Origin: Micromussa lordhowensis
Lineage: Eukaryota; Cnidaria; Anthozoa; Scleractinia; Lobophylliidae
Direction: 5' to 3'
NCBI GenBank assembly: GCA_964020085.1
Contig: OZ026608.1
Coordinates: forward strand, 17,692,479 to 17,756,478
DNA length: 64,000 nucleotides
Shown here: positions 24,857 to 34,986 of the stretch, in pieces
How positions within the stretch are numbered: position 1 is the first letter of the stretch
Layout: the number at the start of each line of letters is the position of its first letter
Notes under the pieces: generated by a model
Database searches by the model: none
Seen by the model: only the letters and a program-made list of their open reading frames with translations
What the model was told of the DNA's origin: nothing
Position numbers and translations under genes: made by a program

Positions 24857-26355
24857 AGCTGGGGCTTTCGGTGAACTAGAACCCTGCAATGAACCCAAAA
24901 GGAAGTTATGTTTTGTGTGGAAAACCAACTTGAAGCCATGCTTCCAGGCATTGCTTAATTTAAAGTGCATTTTCTGTAAATATGCATTTTCCATGCGTTT
25001 TTGGCTGCCCCATTAAATTTTTCAAGTTGTATTTGTGCAAACATCACTAAATTTGGTACAAATATTTTTGTAATGACATACTATGAACCTGTTGAGCCAA
25101 ATTCCATTTCACTAAAAATAACTGGAGTTTTGAGTAGCCGAGTTGAGTTTTATTTTAAATGCTTTGGTTACCATGGTGTCACAAATAGTTGAAACCCGAT
25201 TTTGCTCCATAGGTTTGTAGTGATTTGCTAATTAGATCCATGAGGCTTCAAACCAGCTCAGTTAGATGCATTTTGTGCTTTTTATTTAAGGGACCAGAAG
25301 ATAGCTTGAAAAATGATAGTCTTTGTTATTGTTAATAATTAACTAAGAATAAATAAATGCAGTCAAGTTCACTCATTGGTTGGTACATTAAGTCAAACAC
25401 TTGCTTCATGCCAAATTTCAGCAGTTTGCCATAAATGATTTTGATGCTACGACTATTTTCGTAATGATCTGTTTTCATGATTGATGGTTTTCAACCAGAC
25501 GGCCCCCTTATTTAACACATTAAACTCTTGGCTCCATCTTGGCGTAGAAGACACAAGACATAACACAATAAAACACTGCCCCTCAAAACTATTGTTTCTA
25601 TTATAAAAACACCTTGCAAATAACATATAAAGAACCCAGAGCTGACAATTCATTCACACTGACTGATAGAAAAAAAACCTTTCACGGTTTCTGATGCCAT
25701 CTTATAGCTTCTTATTTGGGGGGCAAACATGGCAAAATTATAGTAAATATATGGGGAAAATGGAATTAAAGAGTAAAGATGCTAGGTATTAAATAATTTA
25801 CCGATCTCATTTGAGGGAAATAGGCTCGCTAGAAAAGCCGCAATTAAGAAAAGAAATAAAAGTGCAATTCCTCGCCTCCCAGCAAATCTATCATCAAATT
25901 TCACCAAAAAACCTTATGCTGGGTATCGTTTCGTTGTAAGTTATAAAATACTCGGAAAGTCGATAACTCTCAGATTAATTATTGGAAATCGAACTTTTAA
26001 CTTTTCCCATACATTTACTTTGCTGCGTTTTGCTGCTGTCATGTACCTAGCGTAGTAAGAAGTCCTGCTTCTAAAGTTCTCAAAAACTAAGATTCTAAAA
26101 ATTCTCGATACAAAATACACATCGTTCGTCACTGTTGCTAGGCTCGTTCCTTGAAAACAAGCAGGTGTGTTTAAAACATGAAATGGCGAATATAAGGAAC
26201 TGCAGTGTGTCAATGTCGGACACAGATGACTGTAAAGATTAACACTTAATTGTAGAGAGCTAACCTCTATCGAGTCAACCTGAGCGCTATGTAGGCTAAA
26301 CGTAGTGCCATTTCGCCATTTCGTGCTTTAAATTAAACACGCTCAAAGCAAGATT
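24857..26355. other. intergenic DNA and 3' region of the 26.4-kb gene
   Basis: No gene seen. 25490-25680 (minus sense) is homologous to the 3' regions of paralogous genes and includes the shared ACACCTTGCAAATAA at 25609-25623. Confidence 0.5.
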
Positions 26356-27114
26356 TCAGTACTTGACGGGCTCTCCTGAGCTGAGTGGAGGAGCCGTAGA
26401 AGGCATGCCTTGTACTGGAGGAGGAGGGTACTGGGCTGGTTGCGGATAACCTGGATTATACGGCGACGTGGCCTGATCATACCCTGGCGGTGGAGGCTGG
26501 TAGTAACCTGCCGGCGGAGGTTGGTTGTAATTTACCGGAGGGGGTTGGTTGTAATTTGCTGGTGGAGGTTGGTTGTAATTTGCCGGCGGAGGTTGGTTGT
26601 AATTTGCTGGCGGAGGGTGGTTGTAATTTGCCGGAGGAGGTCCTGGCGGAGGGTAATGCTGTACTGGTTGGGAAGACATGGTCGACATCTGGGTGGCCGT
26701 GGTCGACACGAACGTTTGAGTTCCTGGTTGAGATACGACGACAGCTCCAGGGGAACGATAGCGGTAGTACGGGCAACATGCACAACAACAGCAAGCCGCG
26801 ATGGAAATAATGATCGCGAAAATCACGATCGTACCGACTACAGCGCCGGCAATGCTAGCTCCAGTCGAACTGCCCGAACTTGAAGAGTCACTTGAAGAAC
26901 AAAACGTCAGGCAGTCTCCGCCATCACAGCACTCTTCCCCCGTCCCACAATCGGAATTGTAGTAGCAGTAATAACAGGTTTTTCTGCACACACTATCCGA
27001 ACAGCAAGACTCGCCTGAAAATTGGTTACATTCACTGTCAAAACTACAAATTGTAGCACTTCCCAAGGCAAAGAAACAGAGGATAACAACGCAAATTGCT
27101 CGTTCGACCGCCAT
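26356..27114 (-). CDS. Shisa-like cysteine-rich membrane protein with expanded NYNQPPP tail
   Basis: Single exon, 252 residues from the Met at 27114. The frame stays open to a Met at 27165, but the later one puts a normal signal peptide (MAVERAICVVILCFFALGSA) at the N-terminus as in paralogues. Two six-cysteine modules, a Ser-rich linker (SSSDSSSSGSSTGAS), a transmembrane helix, a CCCCACC cluster, then a long tail with six tandem P-P-x-N/G-Y-x-Q-P units encoded by 24-27-bp repeats at about 26500-26645, a PPGYDQ motif, and the C-terminal EPVKY shared with most young copies. The repeat expansion is unique to this gene. Confidence 0.9.
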   Translation of the reverse strand: MAVERAICVVILCFFALGSATICSFDSECNQFSGESCCSDSVCRKTCYYCYYNSDCGTGEECCDGGDCLTFCSSSDSSSSGSSTGASIAGAVVGTIVIFAIIISIAACCCCACCPYYRYRSPGAVVVSQPGTQTFVSTTATQMSTMSSQPVQHYPPPGPPPANYNHPPPANYNQPPPANYNQPPPANYNQPPPVNYNQPPPAGYYQPPPPGYDQATSPYNPGYPQPAQYPPPPVQGMPSTAPPLSSGEPVKY

Positions 27115-27689
27115 CGTTTTAGGTACTCGCTGATACGTATAATATTCATTTACCGGCCTAACCAATCCTGTTAATATGTAAACACTTCCTTTTGTTCGAA
27201 ATTTGCACTGTTATGTAATTTACATAATCTACATATATTTTTCTAGAAAAATATTGCAAATGATTTTTCTATCCGTGTACCTCTTTAAAATATGTTTTAG
27301 TACTAACGGAGGCAACGATAAGAAGGCGACTGCACAATTCATTGTGACAGAAAGGCTCCCTACATGCCCAGAACGGAGATCATAAAAAATGCATATATGC
27401 AGTTGAAATTGCATCCCATTGTGCGGTGAAGTCTACCCGCTGGAGAAATTTATATCACGAGACTACGGTATTTCCAGCTAAATTTACAAGAGAAAGGATC
27501 AGAAAGCACATGACTCCATTTGATGCCATTGTTCAAACCTTGAGGTAATGTGGGATAATGTAACACATCCAATGGCAAATTAGGGAGACTCGAAAAGAAA
27601 CCGACAATTTGTGTCGTCACGTATTCCTACATCACACACTCGACAGTCACGTGTTAACTAAGGTAAGGTAAAATAGACTTTTAACGATA

Positions 27690-27865
27690 ACTGCAGAAAT
27701 TCTCGCGCGCTCGTTGGCTTATTTTTATCGTCAATATGCGGACAGACACATGAATTTGAAATTCATCGCCTCGTGGATCCACAGCTACTTTGACAATGTG
27801 ATGACGAAATTTATGATCAATAACAGGACAGACGCATGAAAAACTGACGTCAATTTAACAAATCA
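27690..27865. repeat. rearranged copy of the 19.3-19.7 kb repeat
   Basis: Contains, in changed order, the GAATTTCTGCAGTTAT-type block and the TTTGACAATGTGATGACGAA arm found at 19325-19660. Confidence 0.55.
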
Positions 27866-27964
27866 ATTTTACTCCCAGGTCTGAAATAGGCTGTAGCAAA
27901 TCACAGGTTTTGGTCTGTGATAGGGTGCAGGTTCCAAGGGCTACACACCACCACCTGAGATCAA

Positions 27965-28258
27965 CAGGGTAAAGTCTGAACACAGGCCAATGCTCCCATC
28001 AGGCCAGTTTCAGTAGCATGAAGCTACCTCCTGGATGGGATGCTAGTCCATCGCAGGGTTGCCCTAGCAATTTCCGGCTGTGCTTGACTCTCAGACAAGC
28101 GACAGCTGGAAATAAGTCTGGGTTTGCAGGCTAGGTTGCCCCCAGCATTAAATTTACCAGTACCCACGAACACAACACAATGTCTCCAGCCTGGGCCAGA
28201 ACCTGGGCTGCTTGATCAGGGGTGAACCCACTAACCACAAGGCCACCATGCCTCCACA
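27965..28258 (-). mobile_element. tRNA-SINE with an internal insertion
   Basis: Collinear with the SINE at 3594-3904 except for about 75 bp (roughly 28065-28135) bounded by CTAGCAATTTCCGG and a GCAGGCTAG end. The tRNA-like head is at the right. Confidence 0.6.
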
Positions 28259-29369
28259 GGTCAAGGAGAGGGACTTGCATTTCTCTCCCTTCCTTATCTC
28301 CCCCCCCCCCCCCCGACCCTTTATCCGGGCTTCCTGTAGGCTGTACACAATGAATAAATGATACTAAATCTAATTAGTATATTTTCTATGAGAATTCTTT
28401 TTAACCGTAAGTTATTGTGCATAGTTAAACTAGATGCAAGCTTGAAAATATAAATTAAAATTGTACAATAGCACTAGTACACCTACAGATTACATCACTT
28501 CAAAACTGGGAAATAAACTTAGAATTTTTCGAAATAGCTTCCTTTTCACCACCCTAGAAACAACTGGTTTCCAAATACAAGAACAATAAGAAAACAATAT
28601 TAAATAACAACAATATTATTTCTAAATACAAAAATAACTACAAAATATAATAAGGGTCTGTATAGCTTTGCTACTGACAATGCCCTTAAGTGCAAATAAT
28701 CTCTAAGTTATTTTATAACAATGCTTCAACGAGTTTCAGACACTCTCACCACTTACAAATATAACAGACATACAATAGAATGATTTGCTACAAATTTAAA
28801 GGTGTTATAAAGACACCCGAAGCCTTATCTAGCCATAAATGAAATGAATGATGAGTCCCCCCCCCCCTTTGACCATAACCTTGAATTACAAACAAAATGC
28901 ATTCAACATCATTGTCGCAAAGTTTTTGTTGGAAGCGAGGGTTAATTGTGCAATCTTTTTCTAAAGAATATAAAACACAGCCCAGTGAGATCATGACTTT
29001 GATGGTTATATCTGCCAACAGGTCGTTAATTAAATGACAAACCTGCGTTAAGCACAAAACACCTTGCAAATAATATACGATGAAGTCAAAGAGGAAAAGG
29101 ATTTATCCAGAAATTATATTGGTAAAGTTTTTCTGTTACGATACTGCCCGAAACCAAAACTACGTAGATGAGCTTCGAACGTTCTCTCATACTGATAGGC
29201 ACACATCATTTCACCTTCAGCTTAACAAAGTCCCTTACTTTTTAAACTGCTTTTACATGTCACATTCTTGTTTTGACTGGTACTATAGCTTACATTTTCT
29301 TTACTGTAATTAAGCTTAAATTCTCGCTACAAAGTACAAAGTTCAAAGACCGTTCCTTGCGAATGGCCA
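28259..29369. other. 3' region of the 29.4-kb gene
   Basis: Minus-sense 3' flank with homology to the 3' region of the 17.5-kb gene (TGGTTTCCA, GCTTTGCTACTGACAAT, and the shared ACACCTTGCAAATAA at 29059-29073). Poly-C runs at 28302-28313 and 28858-28867. No separate gene. Confidence 0.45.
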
Positions 29370-30101
29370 TCAGGCAGTGGCTTTGGGAGCCATATAAGGC
29401 TGGCCAGAAGCTGGTGCCGGAGGAGGACACTGGGCTGGTTGCTGTGGATAACCAGAATATGGCGGCGGCGGCTGACAGGCTGGCGGTGGAGCCTGGTTGT
29501 AACTTGGAAGTGGAGGCAGATTCTGTGTCGTAGTGGTGTGGGTGGTCGTGACGAACGGTTGGTAAGGCACTTGCCCTGACACGATGATGGTTCTAGGGTA
29601 ACGATAGCGGTAGTACGGGCACCAACCACAAAAGCGACAAGCCACGAACACAAAAATCATCGAGAAAACCGCGATCGTGCTCAACACACCACCGATAATG
29701 CTACGTCCATTCCAAGTGGAAGTAGAAGGACAAACCGACAAGCAATCGCCATCACAGCACACGTCATCTAACTCACAATCGGAGTTGAAGGTGCAGTACG
29801 AATTGGGAGCTACAGTTGCAGGAGTAGGGACAGTCCAAGTCCATGGAGCGATGGTACCGAGAGTCCAAGGCGAAGTCGTAGGACAAGACGACAGACACTT
29901 TCCGTCATCACAGCACTCTTCCCCTGTGCCACACTGGGAGTCGACAAAGCAGGAAAAGCAGTTTCCTCTGCAAACACTATCGTAACAGCAAGACTCGCCC
30001 AACCATGTGTCACAATCGTTGTTATTAGTACAGTATGTAGCACTTCCAAAACGAAAGAAAAAGACGATGAAACAGCACACGATAATTTCCCTTCTCGCCA
30101 T
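29370..30101 (-). CDS. Shisa-like membrane protein with three cysteine modules
   Basis: Single exon, 243 residues from MARREII at 30101, which aligns with the MASK start of paralogues; an in-frame Met lies six codons upstream at 30119. Signal peptide, then modules 1 and 2 as in the other copies, a Thr/Pro/Trp linker of about 30 residues, and a third module (CTFNSDC-ELDDVCC-DGDCLSVC) that most resembles module 2. Transmembrane helix, CRFCGWCPYYRYR junction, and a shorter Pro/Gln tail with PPPYSGYPQQP (PPxY present). It ends PKATA and lacks EPVKY. The extra module is a clear internal duplication. Confidence 0.9.
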   Translation of the reverse strand: MARREIIVCCFIVFFFRFGSATYCTNNNDCDTWLGESCCYDSVCRGNCFSCFVDSQCGTGEECCDDGKCLSSCPTTSPWTLGTIAPWTWTVPTPATVAPNSYCTFNSDCELDDVCCDGDCLSVCPSTSTWNGRSIIGGVLSTIAVFSMIFVFVACRFCGWCPYYRYRYPRTIIVSGQVPYQPFVTTTHTTTTQNLPPLPSYNQAPPPACQPPPPYSGYPQQPAQCPPPAPASGQPYMAPKATA

Positions 30102-31212
30102 TGCTAACCAGGAAGTCATTGCCTACAGTCCATAATACTTTTGTTAGGTGTGATAGCGGTTGGCTCATATCCAAACTCGCGCCAACCCTTCTCCATTTGG
30201 TCCTACGTCAGTACCCAGATGGCAAGGAGATATAATTTTAGCTTTGCTTATGTTTTAGTTCAGTTTGACGTTTTAGGCTCCGTAGGCGAGCATGAGACGA
30301 GTCGCTTTTAGCTCGCGTGACTTCAAAATCGTTGCGTGCTCGTTGCCAGACAACATTACCATATTTTGATTATCTTTGTCTTCGTTCATGCGTAACACAC
30401 TAAAATCTGCACCGTCATTTAATCTAGCATTTGTATGGTCAGGCTTCTCGGGATAATATTGCCAATGATTAGTTGTTTAATATAAAAAATTGCATGGTTT
30501 CAAAACGTTCGAACGAGCGTAGAAACTACAGTCATTGTTGTAACTAGACATTTAATACAAAGGTAAATTAACATAAGCGACTGAAGATTATTACTAGACA
30601 TTTAATACAAAGGCAAATTAACATATGCGACTGAAGATTATTACTAGACATTAAATACAAAGGTAAATTAACATACATGTATGCGACTGAAGATTATGAA
30701 AAAGATACATTTGAAATTACATCAAGGAAAGCAAATAACAAAACTAGCGACGCAAAAACATACCTCTCTTACCTGAACTTTGTTTTTAAGAAATATAACT
30801 ACCGAAACGGAAAACGAATTGAATCTTTCTAGTTTAGGTTCATTATACAACAACAATTCCGACAAGAATGTGCAACGCACCCAAACAGGAACTAAACAGA
30901 AAGCTAGAAACATATGTAATCTATTTACTTTAGCGTATAGTTTTAACAGCCAAGAGTTCAAAACACAAATTCGATTAGTTCAGTGGCTTCAGTTCACATC
31001 GCAACATCACTGGGACCGTTCTAAACTACATTTAGCTTGTATTTGCAGGCGTATTTAAGCGATTGAGCGAGTGTTTTATCGGGCACGGGTGTCATCTTAG
31101 ATCCCGGAAAACAATGGGAGGTCCAGCGTTTTACGATTCCAAGATGGCCACCAGCTACCCCGAATAAAATTCAACTCTGCTCACCCGACAAAAACGCCTG
31201 CACTATTCCATT
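30102..31212. other. promoter of the 29.4-kb gene and spacer
   Basis: Holds GGTTGGCTCATATCCAAACT at 30166-30186, a diverged form of the promoter block of the young copies, the tandem repeat at 30543-30700, and 3' flank of the gene at 31213. Confidence 0.5.
30543..30700. repeat. three-copy tandem repeat, unit about 53 bp
   Basis: Unit begins ACTAGACATTTAATACAAAG and ends GCGACTGAAGATTATT. Three successive copies with a 5-bp ACATG insertion in the last. Confidence 0.85.
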
Positions 31213-31809
31213 CTAGTACTTGACGGGCTCTCCACCGCTATCTGGCTGAGGCATAGGAGGCTGGCCTTGTGCTTGAGGCGGAGGATACTGGCCTGGTTGC
31301 TGCGGATAGCTTGGATACGGCGGAGGAGGTTGAGTATAGCCTTGTGGAGGCTGGTTGTAATTCCCTGGCGGAGGGTACTGCTGCTGTGTGGTGGAAGTAT
31401 GGGTTGTCGTCGACACGAACGGCTGGTATCCCGGCTGTGTCACAACCAGCGCCCCCGGCGAACGATAGCGGTAGTACGGGCAACACGCACAACAAAAGCA
31501 AGCCACGATGGAAATAATGATCGCGAAAAACACGATTAGGCCGACAACAGCGCCGGCAATCACACCTCCGGTCCAGATAGGGCACACTGTCAAACAGTCG
31601 CCGCCATCACAGCACACTTCGCCTGTGCCACATTGGTAATCGTAGGAGCAGTAATAACAGGTTTCTCTGCAGACACTATCTGAACAACAAGTCTCGCTGA
31701 AGAGTTGGCTACAGTCACTGTCGTCAGTACAGTATGTAGCGCTTCCGATCGCAAAGAAATTGGTGAAGAAACAGGCGAGGAGAAGACAAATAGGTTCCTT
31801 TGACGCCAT
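31213..31809 (-). CDS. Shisa-like cysteine-rich membrane protein, subfamily a
   Basis: Single exon, 198 residues. Signal peptide MASKEPICLLLACFFTNFFA plus IGSA; modules C-x5-C-x6-CC-x4-C-x3-C and C-x5-C-x5-CC-x4-C-x3-C; short WTGG linker; transmembrane helix; CFCCACCPYYRYR; tail with STTTHTSTTQQQ, NYNQPPQGYTQ and PPPPYPSYPQQPGQ (PPxY), ending GGEPVKY. The longer signal peptide and SQLFSETCC/SQFSGETCC type of module 1 group it with the gene at 46895. The promoter block TTGGCTCGGGTCCAAACTCG lies at 31844-31863. Confidence 0.92.
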   Translation of the reverse strand: MASKEPICLLLACFFTNFFAIGSATYCTDDSDCSQLFSETCCSDSVCRETCYYCSYDYQCGTGEVCCDGGDCLTVCPIWTGGVIAGAVVGLIVFFAIIISIVACFCCACCPYYRYRSPGALVVTQPGYQPFVSTTTHTSTTQQQYPPPGNYNQPPQGYTQPPPPYPSYPQQPGQYPPPQAQGQPPMPQPDSGGEPVKY

Positions 31810-32463
31810 AGTTCAACCTTGCTACACGTATATCGAGGTGTGGTTGGCTCGGGTCCAAACTCGGGCCAGTCTTCTACGCATTCTTACGTCACGCTCTCGA
31901 GCATTTGACATCGTTCCCAGGACCGTTTCCCTGGGAAACGAGGTTGACGCCAGTCTATAACACTTCGTAAAGTTCGCAGTAATGTTTTAATCTTCAATTT
32001 CTGTGTCATTGATTAGATGGAGTGTTGATTTCCATTATTTTACGAACATTGTTTGCATCTCGGATTTTTCCACGAAGTGCACAGTTGCTATAAATTTGTT
32101 GCTGTTCTCTCGGCATATTCTGTTCTTTTCTGTAATAAGTCGCGTCTATCTCCCTCAGCTTATAGGAGATCAGCTGATACTATTTTGTATATTAATGCTG
32201 TAGATGGCACCAGTATGGTGGCCCATTAACGCCATAGCATTTTTAGCACTTTTTTTAAAACACTATTGTATTATTTTTCATTATTATTATTATTTTTTTT
32301 AATTCTCTATTCAATTAAGGAAATATATATTTTTTATTTTTATTTCAAACGGCTACATGGCCCATTGACGCCATAGCAAAAAAAAAAAAAAAAAAAAAAA
32401 AAGCGCTTCATGGCCCATTGACGCCATAGACCATAACCCTTTTCGGCCTCAATCTAATCCATC

Positions 32464-32676
32464 ATGGCGTCTCGTGCAAGAAACCCAGATTGGGAGGAGG
32501 ACCTCGAGTTAAAAGACGATCTCGAACTGTACGTTCAGCGTAATTTGAGTCAATCAGAGATCTTAATGAAAGTTCACTATCCCATGTATGCGTGGAGTCT
32601 AAGGACTCTTTCACGACGGCTTCAACACTTCGGAATCAAGTTTATTAACTATGCGATAGACGTGGTCAGCATTTGA
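32464..32676 (+). CDS. N-terminal fragment of an rve-type transposase (HTH region)
   Basis: Starts at an ATG inside the left TIR. 70 residues with the pattern LYVQRNLSQSEILMKV then MYAWSLRTLSRRLQHFGIKF, a helix-turn-helix start like that preceding the integrase-type catalytic domain of IS3EU-like eukaryotic transposases (recalled). The catalytic DDE part is missing, so it cannot be active alone. The right TIR encodes the first ~50 codons again on the minus strand (from 34738), so both ends carry the start of the same gene. Confidence 0.55.
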   Translation: MASRARNPDWEEDLELKDDLELYVQRNLSQSEILMKVHYPMYAWSLRTLSRRLQHFGIKFINYAIDVVSI

Positions 32677-32814
32677 TAAGCTTAATTCATTGTGGGAAAA
32701 CGGCAAAGAATCTCTGTATTTTGTGAAGTGGACACGCTCAATATTCTTTGAACATGAAAATAGACATGTAAAAACAATAGAAAAGAAAAGGAAAAAAGTT
32801 TAATTTTCCATGGG

Positions 32815-32905
32815 GTAAGGATCGAATTGGGGCCACCAGATTCCCGAGCAAGTCTCGTAACCACTATGCTATGATGTAGACGACTGTCCTCAAAGTGAAC
32901 TTTTA
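32815..32905 (-). repeat. tRNA-like/SINE head inside the transposon
   Basis: Minus strand shows an A-box-like TAGCATAGTGGTTA and a B-box-like AATTCGATCC about 35 bp apart, followed by pyrimidine-rich sequence. May be a SINE fragment or tRNA pseudogene; no complete cloverleaf assigned. Confidence 0.4.
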
Positions 32906-33727
32906 TTAAAGTATATGTCATGTTCCCCTTCCACCCTGGTCACACATGAATGTGGACAAAGGTATAAACAAAACAACTGCTGCTTGTATTTCAAGGTAAG
33001 ACAGGAAATCAAAAGCAAAACTGTTTGAAAAAAAATTCAGTCGTGACTTGAAGAGCTCTTTGATCTTGTATCTAAGATAAGGAGCTGAAACTAGCTTTTT
33101 TCTAGGACTCCTTTGGACAGCACTGTTGGATTTAAGGGTTGAGCAGTTATGTGGCAAAATCCAAAAGTTGGCAAGTCTCATTTACTTGACAAGGTTGCAG
33201 TTACTTGGTTCTCAGATTTAGAAGGCTAACCATCAATGTTGATTCTTAAATAGCTGTGTATAAATTTTGTAGAATGTACAATTATTAATCCAAAAATTAT
33301 AAGATAAACAAAGAGAATTGCTTTTCATATATTTTTTTTATTTTAGAAAAAATGTATACCTTCCAATGATAGAAACTTGGAATCAATTAGAACATTTACA
33401 GTGAGATCTGAAAGCCATGTTGTATACTTCCTCTTATCCACCTTAACAAAAGTATGTAAAGTTTTAAGAGGAAAAAGCACAATGTGAACTGAATGTATTA
33501 CAATAATGTAATACAATTAGGAAACTTTAGATGATGTTTTCCAAAAATCTAACACAACAATCTTTGACAAGTTATATTGTTAATAATAATTTGTTCAGTT
33601 TGTAAATACAACATGAAACCAAACTTATAGCCGGGCAGTGTAAGCACATAGATAGAAGCTGCACTGCAAGTGCTAGTGGGGTGCAAACATGAGAGTGTTT
33701 CAAAATATGGTCACTTGCATCAATCAA

Positions 33728-34447
33728 ATTGAAAGCTTTAGCATCTTGCAGTAATTGTTGCAAACGTAACTACTCTAGAACTTATCAATAGCTTGAAAGG
33801 ACAGGTTGTCAGTGCAGAAACGAAAGGAGTTGTCATCAGGGTCTTTTAGCTCAGAGCTTGCCACTTCAGGGTCACACAGTGTGTAGTCTACCCCTTGAAT
33901 ATCTGTAACCATCAGTTGCTGTTGAGATTTAACATAAGTGTAGTGAACATATGACTGAGCTTTATGGCTAATTTCACTGACATCATCAGGTGCCACACAC
34001 ATTTCTCCAGTGTTGTTGATGTACTTCTTGAATGTTCCTTCTAGATGCCTTTCTAGTGTCACATGTTCATTGTTCAAAGATGAGAAGTATACCTTATTGT
34101 AACTAAAGGTCTAACCAAATTCGAGAACTGGGACCTCCATAACCATATTCTGGGCAAAATTTCGGGCCAATGCATTCAGCTGCACTGACTTCCTTGTGTG
34201 GGCTTCAATTGATCCAAACAACATCTCGATTCCCTGTTTTTCGCTTTCCTTGTATTTTTCAGCACATAGTTCCCTTTGCGTAGGCCAGCAATGGATTTTG
34301 CCATATAAGCTTCACGGAATGCCCCTTCTGCAAATGGTTTCCGCTGAAGGGAAATTTTGACTTCCACAGGATTCAGCCACTCCATGTTAGTCAAAGAAAA
34401 CTCTTCCAGCTTGAGGGTTACAATATCCACTTCAGGACCCGCAATGA
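33728..34447 (-). pseudogene. alpha-kinase (MHCK/EF2K-type) domain gene, disrupted
   Basis: Minus-strand reading gives, in order, LQRKPFAEGAFREAY (nucleotide-binding glycine region), YVLK (catalytic-lysine strand), QLNALARNFA, HYTYVKSQQQLMVTDIQGVDY with CDPEVAS (catalytic loop), FRFCTDNL and YVCNNYCKML (zinc-binding CNxxC end). That is a nearly whole alpha-kinase domain of about 230 residues. Lesions: a one-base frame change in the A-run near 34254-34259, an in-frame TAG at 34111-34113, and another at 33775-33777 just before the zinc motif. Located inside the transposon at 32214-34986, so it is cargo. No intron is needed to join the parts apart from these lesions. Family call from motif recognition. 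Confidence 0.8.
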
Positions 34448-34986
34448 CTTAACCTAACTTCAGCATCTGACTTGGAGATATGGAAGGCACAACTGACGAC
34501 TTCGCTACAGATACCGATTTCGGCGGGATGTGGGAAACACTTTTTCTAGGACTCCCTCTTAACGGCTCGCTTGTCATTGTCGTGAAAGAGTCCTTAGACT
34601 CCACGCATACATGGGATAGTGAACTTTCATTAAATCTAAGATCTCTGATTGACTCAAATTACGCTGAACGTACAGTTCGAGATCGTCTTTTAACTCGAGG
34701 TCCTCCTCCCAATCTGGGTTTCTTGCACGAGACGCCATGATGGATTAGATTGAGGCCGAAAAGGGTTATGGTCTATGGCGTCAATGGGCCATGAAGCGGT
34801 TTTTTTTTTTTTTTTTTTTTTTGCTATGGCGTCAATGGGCCATGTAGCCGTTTGAAATAAAAATAAAAAATATATATTTCCTTAATTGAATAGAGAATTT
34901 AAAAAAATAATAATAATAATGAAAAATAATACAATAGTGTTTTAAAAAAAGTGCTAAAAATGCTATGGCGTTAATGGGCCACCATA

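Larger units (their letters stand above)
32214..34986. mobile_element. TIR DNA transposon (IS3EU-like) carrying an alpha-kinase gene remnant
   Basis: Terminal inverted repeats 32214-32617 and 34579-34986 (about 404-408 bp, near identical) start TATGGTGGCCCATTAACGCC. CACCAG at 32208-32213 and 34987-34992 is a 6-bp target duplication; the paralogous flank at 43500 (complement) has the uninterrupted site. Each TIR contains two internal GGCCCATTGACGCCATAG motifs next to a poly-A/T run and the first ~50 codons of a transposase-like frame. The interior carries a tRNA-like segment and, on the minus strand, a broken alpha-kinase. The class call (6-bp duplication, HTH start of an rve-type transposase) is inference from memory. 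Confidence 0.85.

Noticed and set aside
26490..26650. Regular 24-27-bp repeats that could be read as a CRISPR-like array or plain minisatellite
   Set aside because: They are in-frame codons of the NYNQPPP tail without unique spacers, in an animal genome.
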